A stretch of 64,000 nucleotides of DNA from Apteryx mantelli. Lineage: Eukaryota; Chordata; Aves; Apterygiformes; Apterygidae. Positions 52,950 to 61,000 of the stretch are shown here, one piece after another. The DNA is taken from NCBI RefSeq assembly GCF_036417845.1, contig NC_089979.1:24555958-24619957 (forward strand), given 5' to 3'. The stretch's first letter is position 1. Every line of letters starts with the position of its first letter. The notes beneath the pieces are model-generated. The model did no database searches and was not told where the DNA came from. It saw nothing but the letters and a program-made list of their open reading frames with translations. A program made the position numbers and the translations under genes.

Positions 52950-54267
52950 AGACGCCTATATAATTAAGAGGGAGAGAAGAGTCGTCCGGGAATTGCTTTG
53001 GAAACAACAGCGCCGAGCCTTCGGCACCCTCCCTCTCCCTCCCCTCCCTCCCTCGCCCCCTCTTAGCTCTCCGCTTAACTCCCGCAGCCTCGGGAGAGAG
53101 GTAGAAAGAAACAAAATCCCGCAGGCGAAGGCAATGCGGAGCCGCAGCCGCGTCCCCGAGTCCTCCGCGGGGCACGGCGGCCCGGTGCCGCTCCGGGGCT
53201 CCGCGGGCGCGGAGGAGCGGCCGCCGCGCCGGGACACTCGCTCCTTACCCGGGCGCGCGGTTCGCGTTGGAGGCGGCTGCTCGCTGCCGCGCTCCGGCCG
53301 TCTGGTCTGCATTAGTGTTTTTATAAGGGGCTCAAACAAATCGAATACAAGGTCACCAAATAATTAACAGTTGTGAATTCCCTCCTTCCCCATTAAAATA
53401 CTTCCCTGCTTATATTTCATTTTCCTTCTGCCAACGACAACACTGCCTGGGCAAAGGCGCCGCGCAGATTACACTATATTGCAGCTTTCGGTCCACCCAG
53501 AAATCCGCTGTTTTGCATAAACATGTTGCATTAGATGAACTTCAAGTGGGATTTACGCTCTTTTCTTCTGCCACATGAACAGCCGGGCCATTTCCAGCTT
53601 CTGCACGTGGGATCTCCCCTTCCTTCTCCTCCTGCTCCCTCTCCTCACCCCCTTCGTGCCCTAATGGCAATAGAGAAATAACGATCATCGGACCCCTGCT
53701 CATCTGAACAAACTGCCTCTCAAGCGGAACACGAAACTGCACAAAGAAAAATGTGGGATGGGGAAAGGAGACGGTCTCGACCAATTTCAGTTTCCATCCC
53801 TTATACGCAGAGCTCAACTTTTCGTATGTGAAGCAATCTCCGCGGTAACGCGGATTCGGGAAAGTTTGCAGGCACAAAAGGGAAATGCGAGATCAAGCTA
53901 CGGCAGCCTGCCCTTGTGGGTTTTACTTCTCACAGGAGATCCCTTTGAAAATCGCGCTCCCTCACCCCGCGATTATTTATTCTTTGTTTTCGGTTTGTCC
54001 CGAGCCGTGCCGCGTTTCTCGCCATTTGCGGGTTTGCTTGTTTATAACTCCCTTCTGCAGCTCCCTCCCGCTCCCTTTTCTCCTGCCAGGCGGAGTCCTT
54101 GCAGTTCCTAATTGTCCTGCCTTACTGTGGAGCTCCAATGCTGGGGGTCCTGAGGCCAGCGAGAGCACCATCTGCGTTTTAATGAGTTACTTCATGTGCC
54201 AACAGTAATTTTCCTACATTCAGCTAGGTCCTGTCTGATCTTGCGACCGTAACAAGGGGGAGCGAGT

Positions 54268-54280
54268 GGGGGGGGGGGGG
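54268..54280. repeat. G homopolymer (13) in GDF6 intron
   Basis: This run lies in a purine-rich stretch (54255-54305) with additional GGG runs. The group could form a G-quadruplex on the plus strand, which is the non-transcribed-product strand for GDF6. Confidence 0.9.
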
Positions 54281-54839
54281 CGGGAGGGGGTGGAGAAGGG
54301 GGAATCGCAAACCCGCTCCCCCCTTTCTGCACTCTTTTTCTAACGCTGAAAAAAATAATAATGCCGCAGTGTGGCTTTCCTCGCTCTCAAACTAGCCTGA
54401 AAGTGATCTTATTAGCTTTAGGAGGGCAGAAAGAAACAACATGCGAAGAGCAGTAACTGTTGGTGTCTGCACCGAGCTGCTCTTCCCGTCTTACCCGGGG
54501 ACGGAGATGCTGACGGAGGGTTTGGGGCGCGACGTGCAGCCCTGCGGCTCGTCCCGCGGCTCTGCTCCACCACTAACCTACCAGCGCCCCGCAAATGACT
54601 GTCGAGCTTCATTTTTAACAGCCCTTTTCCTCCGGCTAACTTCATCTCGAAAACCCCTCCGGAGCACGCACGCACGCAAGCCCAAACCATTCGGGAAGTG
54701 CATTTCTCGGTACGACCGAAAGCCGCTTTAATACTGTTCCCCCAGCTGTTATCCCCCGAAATCCTGCAATTAGCAAGCCATGCGAGCAGACAAGGTATGG
54801 CCACGGCTGTCTCCTCCAGGATTCCTGCTTAGGTAAAAA

Positions 54840-55290
54840 GCAGCTCATCTAATTGGGTCAATTTGGGCGGCTATATTGTCTGCAAATGAATTGACAGAAA
54901 CTTCCCCCCTCCGCTTTCCCTGAGCAAAGACTGTTCATCATCAGCACAACTCCAGCTCGCCAATTAACTGGGCTAGGAGCCCACAAGGAGGTGGGCAGTA
55001 AAATAGCTACCACTTCAGAGGAACGGAAGTTCTCTTGAAGTTTTTGGTGATGTGCCATTGGCTGGTCCACTTCATTATGGGAGACTAGACAATATTTGAT
55101 ATGTTATGACATGAACACTCAATTAGATCACTGAGTTGAAATACTCCAATCAGTGGCTTGATGCTAAGCAACCCTCAGAAGGTCCAGCAGAAGGTCACAG
55201 CCTGTGACACATCAAATCAAAATCAATGGGGAAAAGTGAGGCTTTTCCTTAATCAAACCAGGACTTCTGTTCGCAAATCACTTCCCCCGG
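54840..55290. promoter_or_regulatory. Candidate enhancer in GDF6 intron
   Basis: A moderately AT-rich, repeat-free island lies between GC-rich intron blocks, about 2-2.4 kb after exon 1 in transcription order. Words include CCAATTAACTGG (54959-54970), CTCAATTAGATCACTGAG, CTCCAATCAG (a CCAAT core, about 55144-55153) and AAATCAAAATCAATGG. No frame of note is present. The sharp change of composition against its neighbours suggests constraint; function is inferred. Confidence 0.35.
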
Positions 55291-55559
55291 AGCAGAATCT
55301 CCCATGCAGCAAGATGAGCTAAATTTGTTAAATTAACTGTCTGTCTTCTGGTTATCAAGAATAAGATGATCTTGAAAGCGGCTTTTTTTCCCCGCGGCTC
55401 GCAGAATTAGCACCCCATTTCCTCTCTTACGAGGAAAGCGAGTGAGGTCATTTTTACGGCTGAACTTTCGAAACCGTATTTCTAGAAAGTGAACCCTCCC
55501 CCCCCCCTTTAACAGCGATGAAGAAAATAACCCCCCTAAGGCAAAGACAGAAAGCTGGG

Positions 55560-56660
55560 CGCTTCCGACCGGGGGGGGGGGCACAACTTTGCGCGCTTCC
55601 CCGCACCCCCCGCGCTGCCGGCCCCGACGGCCGGGCCGGGCCCAGCCGCGCCGCGGGGCAGCCCAAGCCCAAGCAGGCGCCGCGCCGGGGGTCGCGGCTG
55701 GGAGGGGGGCTGAGCTCGGCCCCGCGCCGGGTTTGGGGCGCTGCGGCGAGGAGAGCACTGCCCGCTCGGGGAGGGAGGTGGCCGAGCGCTTTTCTGGGGT
55801 TTGGTTTTGTTTCGTGAGGGAGCTGCAGAGGAGCTTTCTCAGTGCCGCGTTTTGCGCAGAAATCGGCGTAAACCCGGGGAAGTGAAAGGGCTTTTCGGGC
55901 TCGCAGCGGCTGCTGAAGCCCGCGGCCGCGGCGGCTCGCTGTGCCTGCGCGGCCCGCCGCGGGCAGGTACCGGCGAGGGCTCCCGAGAGAGGGCAGCGAT
56001 CCAGAGGAGGGTCTTAAAACTAGGAAGGGGGGGGGGAAGAATGTACAAACCTCATTAAGAACCAGTTAATTAGTCTGTCATGAATGGCTCGCAAGCCAGG
56101 ATAACGTAAAAAAAGTTGGGGCTGGGGGGAAAGAAGGGGAGTTCTGTTTTTCTCTGGATCCCCAGTAGACCTCCGCCGCTGCCCAGAGTCCGAGCTATAA
56201 CAACGAGGGAAAAGCAGAGCAAGGGCCTGGCCGGGGCTGCACGTCGCGGAGGTGCCCCCGGAGCTGGCCCCGCGGCACCGGCGCTGCCTGCGGCGGGCGG
56301 GGGCACGGCCGGGACCTGGGTGGCCCGGTGCGGCCCGCCCGTCCTGCCTGCGCCTCTGCCTGCTCCGGGCTGGCCACTGCCCCGCTGCCCCGGAGGTGTG
56401 GACATGCCGCCGCTGCCCGCCGCCCCGGGACGGATGGGGCAATCCCCCCCTTCCCCGCAATGCTGTAATGGGCGCAGGATCCGGCCCCGAAGCAGACGGC
56501 GAGCAGAAGGCGCCGCGGCAGCCCCAGCGGAGCCCCGCTGCGAGCCGCGCTCTGCCCGCTCCGTCGGGGAAGCTCGGGGCCGGGAGTTACCTGCGTTTCA
56601 AGCGGCCTCTCCGCAAGCTAAGCCGGCGCGTCTTGAGAGAGCCCGAGCAAACGCCGCTTC
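55560..56660. other. Intronic CpG-rich block near exon 1
   Basis: A CpG-dense stretch lies 0.55-1.65 kb downstream (in transcription order) of the exon 1 donor. It has the look of a promoter-type island, with an AT-rich interruption at about 56040-56130. There is no recognisable coding content. Open frames on both strands are composition-driven. Confidence 0.55.
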
Positions 56661-57213
56661 CCAGCCCGAGAGCTCTCAATCGCGGCTGGTGCTCCTCCAG
56701 GTAATCCTGATAAAGCAACCCTACATCAGAGCAGCTTTAGGCGGCAAATGTTTTCCCTCGGTCAGTTTGAACTTTATATTTGCCTTACAGCTGAAGCGAT
56801 AAGAGTTCCTTTCTTTGGCAGATGGAAATAAACCAGAAGAGAAAAATTTCAAGGTTGCATTTACACCCAAACTGCGCCCGCAAATCTGGGGGTTGTTTCG
56901 CACTATCCCTTGCGGATTCACAAACGAACACGCATGTTTCCCTCACGCAGCATTTATGACCGCTGCAATCCGGGTTTACCGCTGCGGGCCAGTTGGCTTT
57001 AAAACAGAACAAAGCAATCTACCATTTACCAAAAGATCCACCTTTCTGTAACACCGAGGAGAAAAAAAAATCGCTAAAGCAACATGCTGCCGCCTCTCCA
57101 GCGCCCGGCTCCGCGGGAAGGCGGCCTCGCAGCGCGCTGCCCCGCGGCAGCGGAGCGCGGGGGCGAGGGGCTGCACGTCGGGGGTGGGGGCAGCCGTGTC
57201 CCGCCGAACTTAC

Positions 57214-57550
57214 CTCGTCCCCGGTCCACAAAGCTAGTGATGGTGTTGGCGGACTTGGAGGACTGAAAAAAGCTGGCGTTGATGCCCAGTTTCTCCGCGA
57301 TGGAGTAGGTCCTGAACAGAGACAGCATGTACTCGTGGGGCTCCGCCCGCGGGGGCGCCCGGCCCCCGGCGTGTTCCCCCTGCCGCGGGCGGCTCTCCCG
57401 GGGGGACCGCGGCACCCTGCGGCCCCGCCCGCCCTTGGAGGGGGCGGCGAGCTCCGTGGCGGCGGGGAGGGACGCCGGGCGGCAGCACGGTAAATCCCAG
57501 AGGAGGCTGGCGAGCAAGGCGGCGGAGAGCAGGGCCCGGCGCGCATTCAT
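57214..57550 (-). CDS. GDF6: GDF6 coding exon 1: signal peptide and N-terminal propeptide
   Basis: This exon encodes residues 1-112 plus the first base of codon 113 of the secreted BMP-family ligand GDF6 (growth differentiation factor 6). The ATG is at 57548-57550 (minus strand) with G at -3. It begins a hydrophobic signal peptide of about 22 residues ([20 protein letters not shown]). An arginine- and proline-rich low-complexity stretch follows at about 35-70. Then comes the conserved propeptide helix segment [19 protein letters not shown] (71-89), an N-glycosylation sequon NAS at 91-93, and [15 protein letters not shown] (97-111), a block typical of GDF5/6/7. The donor reads CGAG|GTAAGT with the cut after 57214, and the phase-1 split codon is completed by exon 2. 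The frame stays open upstream as far as about 58270, but only because that DNA is GC-rich. The start was chosen because the signal peptide begins there, as in known vertebrate GDF6. Confidence is high. Confidence 0.95.
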
Positions 57551-57730
57551 AGCGAGCGGCGGCGGGACGGCGGCGGCCCGACGTGCGGCTCCGGCGGCCC
57601 TCGGCGCGGCGGGGACTGCGCGGCGGCGCGGCGCGGCGTGGGGACTGCACCCGGGCGGGCCCGGCCCGGCGCGGCCCGCCCCGCCCCGCCGCGGCCCGGA
57701 CCGCCCCGCCGCGGCCCGCCCCGGGGGCGG
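57551..57730 (-). promoter_or_regulatory. GDF6 5' UTR / GC-box promoter zone
   Basis: This is very GC-rich sequence just upstream of the start codon, with repeated CCGCCCC/GGGGCGG boxes (for example around 57676-57725), which are Sp1/KLF-type sites. No TATA box is evident at a sensible distance. This fits a dispersed, TATA-less CpG-island promoter. The transcription start cannot be placed from sequence alone. Confidence 0.5.
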
Positions 57731-58070
57731 GCTGGGTGCCCCGCGCGGGGGCGGCGGGCGCGGGACCCCCGTAGGGGCGGGCTGGGTGCCCCGCGCGGGG
57801 GCGGCGGGCGCGGGACCCCCGTAGGGGCGGGCTGGGTGCCCCGCGCCGGGGGCGGCAGGCGCTGCCGGGGGTGGTGCGTGCTGCCGGGTGTGGCGGGCGC
57901 AGAGACCCCCGTGGGGGCAGGCTGGGTGCCCCGCGCTGGCAGTGGTGGGTCCTGCTGAGGGCAGTGGATGCGGGGAGCCAAGGGGAGTGGGGACCCCCGT
58001 GGAGGTGGGCTGGGTGCCCCGTGCTGGGGGTGGCGGGTGTGGGAGGCCAAAGGGAGTGGGGTTCCCTGTG
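57728..58070. repeat. GC-rich decaying minisatellite upstream of GDF6
   Basis: The core GCTGGGTGCC (mostly followed by CCGCG) starts at 57731, 57781, 57831, 57921 and 58010. The first two intervals are exactly 50 bp, with the full unit almost identical; the next are 90 and 89 bp with diverged filler. Units also share GGGGGCGGCGGGCGCGGG and ACCCCCGT. The array lies 0.18-0.52 kb upstream of the GDF6 ATG. A 50-bp period is not a multiple of three, so the long frames through it are not coding. The plus strand has several G-quadruplex-capable runs. Confidence 0.85.
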
Positions 58071-61000
58071 GGGGGGCAAAGGGGGACCTCAGCGTGGGGC
58101 CCGGGAGCTGCCTGGGAAGGGCTTGATGCACCAAGGGGAGCCCCACCACAGTTGTGGGGGCTCCTCCACAGGGATGGAGGTCTCCTCTCATGCTCTTCCC
58201 TGTGGGCTCCACAGGTGGGGAGAATGCGAGTGGCAGATGTCGCCACGAGAGCCAGGGCAGGATGTTGCATGTCTCCGCAGCAGCTCTTGCTGTTGTCCTT
58301 TCATGCTGTTTCTCCTCTGCTAGAGCGTGGCTAGCGCTTTGGTTCTTCCTGGTGAAGTTTATGCCTCTTGAGAGCTATGGTTTCAGGTGTCTGTGAACTC
58401 AGGCACTGTGAATGATCTTGCTTAGGACTCTTCATATTTGCATGGCTATATGCTGGAGAACTTGGCATGAAGTAAGATATTCACAACCCTGAGAACTTGG
58501 CCCCAAGTGGAGGTGTCCCAACAGGACACACTAGGGCCCAACTAGCAGCAGCCTTGAGGCATTTCCTTGGGAGAGCGGGAAGGGAAAGTGCAGGAATGAA
58601 GACCCAGAGACTATCCTCAGTCTCTTAACATCTGCATGGCCATGAAGATGTGTCCATGCCTTGGACAAAGTGTGGCAACAAGCTTGCATTATCCCATGTG
58701 TCCTGCTCCCTCCTCACTTTTTATTGACTTCCTTCTAGCCCTCCCGCCCGAACTACGTCACTGTTTCTGTTTGGTGCCCCTTTCTCACTGTACACCATCC
58801 TCCTCTGCTTCCCTGCACTGCTCTCCTCTGCCCTACATTGAGCTTCCTTACTCTCCTCTCCTGATCTTTCCCTGCTTTCCTCCATTCTCCACTCCTTTCT
58901 CTCCTATCTGCCCCTGCTCTGCCACCAGTGGATTTTCCTCTCATTGCAGCGAGAGGTGCCACAGCCTGAGCGGCATATGCACTTAACAGTTAAAGCTCAG
59001 TCTATAGTAAATAAAGGGAATTTGGCTTTCTCCCCAGGTTGAATCTAACATCTCTGACCAAGCTCTTCCATCAGCAGCTGTTCTTCATGGACCATGCAGT
59101 CATACACTGGACTTTCTTGTCTTTTTCTTTCTGCTTCTCATTTTCCACCAAGAGAGGGCAACTCATGCCTGGGCTTTTGGCACTACTCCCAGTGCGACAC
59201 ATGCATCAGTGAGATAAGGCAGACTGAGCCAGGGCATATGGAGCTGACATCTGTCCTGGCAGGTCCCCATTTGCATGTGGGGAGCTCAGTCCCATCTTGC
59301 TCACCAGCTCCTGGAGAGAGATGCTAGGAGAGACAACAACCGGGAGGGAGACATTCAAAGCAAATATGGACTTCAGACTCCCAGTCACAGAGACTAGCTC
59401 TCCCTTGGGGAACAAAATAAGGCCAGGGGCTCAAGCACCATCCTGTGACCCTCCACACATTTCTCAGCATGTTCCTTGGTGTGGTTTTGGCCCAGGCCAA
59501 CTTTCCCAGACACTGCTCAGGCCTGTTTCAAGTTATAGCTTGTGCCAGGGGCTGTTCCCAGCCAGAAGTTTGGATATGACTGTGTGGATGTGAGACACAT
59601 CATGTCACTTGGCCTAGAGAACAGGATCAGCTGTTGGCTCGGCTCTTTTTCAGTAGAATAGATGTAGAGAGAGGTGCTGGTGGATGAATTATGAAGAAAG
59701 AAGGCTACAAAAGAGTATCACTGACAGTGCAGGAATGAAGCAAGTGTTCTGCAAAATCAGTTCCCATGCTACTCCGTCCTGTCTCTCCCCCCTCCCCTCA
59801 CCCTCTTTTATTTATTACACTTTCACTCCTCATGCCTATCTCCTGGCTTCACGTCCTCCCTCTTGACCATTCCCCTTCCTATCAGGTTCTTTCTGCTGTG
59901 GGACCATCACCCCTCCTCCTTTCCCTTCAGCTTCACTTTTCTGGTGCCTCATTTTTGTTACTTCTGCTCCCCTTTGCTGTTCCTATCCTTTCTGCTCTGC
60001 ACTTATCATTGTGGCTACTTTTTCTTGCCATGACCCAGTTCCTTCCGGAGCCTTACCATTACTTTTTTGTTTCCTTCTGCCCCTTCTGTGCCCTCTTCAC
60101 TCTTTCCACGCTCCTGTCTGCTATCTCCAATCAGCTGTCCAGCTCCAGTTTCTTCTCTGCCAACTTTTGCCCAACCTTAGTTCCCCAGGCTCTTTCTTTT
60201 CTGTTGTGCTGCATTTCATTGTCCTATTTTCCTTCTCTGATGTTGTTCCACTTTCCACATCCCCTCCTTGTGGTCTCCAGTGCTGCTGCTGCATCGCTGC
60301 CCTTTCCCACTCCCGCCCCGCTGCTCCCCTCGCTGTTCCTGGCTGTTCGCTTTCTCCTCCCTTTGTCTCTCAGTCTGTCTCTCCACTTCTCTCTTTGTTC
60401 TCGGCTTTTTCCTCCACTGGCCTCCTCTTCTCCCAAGGGAAGGTGGTTTCATACTAATGCAGAGCTGCAAGGGTCGAGTGGTCTCAAGAGCAAACTCCAT
60501 CATTTTGATTTCATTTCTACCTGCTGCTTCTGTGCTTTTTACACATTCTCTAAAATTGATTTGGGTGGCTGCTTTCTGCCTTCATTTGTGTATTATGGGC
60601 CTGACTTGAAGTCCTCTGCAGTCAATAGGAGTCTTTCCACTGACTCCTGTGACCTTTCAGACGGCGTTTAACCTGCCTGATGCACACACCCGCATGTTAT
60701 TACCCACTATTTCATCCCAGGATAGAAATGCACACCAGGATACACTGGTGGTAATAGTAATAAAGTAGCCAGTGCCACTATTTTATCTAGTTATCCTGGC
60801 ATTAGGGTCCATTGCTCAGGGTGCTCTGTTGATATTTGGGAAGACAATGCCATTGTCCAAGAGCATGCAGTTAATTGCCATGCCAGGGAGATAAGCGGAT
60901 GAGAGAGCACAAGGAACTGAGAAGATGCAGCAGTCCTAGAGTGTCATGCAGCTCTGCAGTCAGATTAGTATGTGACCTGAAACTATCAAACCATCTTCAG

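Larger units (their letters stand above)
46896..57213 (-). other. GDF6 intron 1 (10.3 kb), CpG-rich, with possible enhancers
   Basis: This is the single intron between the two coding exons, bounded by GTAAGT at 57208-57213 and CTCGCAG just above 46895. It is unusually rich in GC and CpG in several blocks: about 46.93-47.22, 47.70-48.38, 48.54-49.68, 51.65-51.97, 52.38-52.86, 53.0-53.3 and 55.56-56.66 kb. Between them lie AT-rich stretches with many TAATTA/ATTA-type motifs (about 50.03-50.15, 50.43-50.66, 51.06-51.48, 53.34-53.56 and 54.84-55.29 kb). Long open frames here are GC-driven and no second gene is recognised. No transposable element was recognised inside it. Simple repeats are listed separately. 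Confidence 0.85.
57090..58070. other. CpG island over GDF6 exon 1 and promoter
   Basis: This is continuous CpG-dense, GC-rich sequence spanning the first coding exon, splice donor, presumed 5' UTR and minisatellite. Limits are judged by eye. It is the expected promoter type for a developmental regulator and marks 57.55-57.75 kb as the likely start region. Confidence 0.8.

Noticed and set aside
57551-58270. In-frame upstream extension of GDF6 exon 1 (398-codon frame)
   Set aside because: The extension crosses a 50-bp-period minisatellite and very GC-rich DNA. The signal peptide and family length place the start at 57550.
59766-60671. 301-codon plus-strand frame that looks like a hydrophobic protein
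   Set aside because: Pyrimidine bias removes stops and yields Leu/Ser/Pro/Phe codons. No start context, domain or splice structure supports it.
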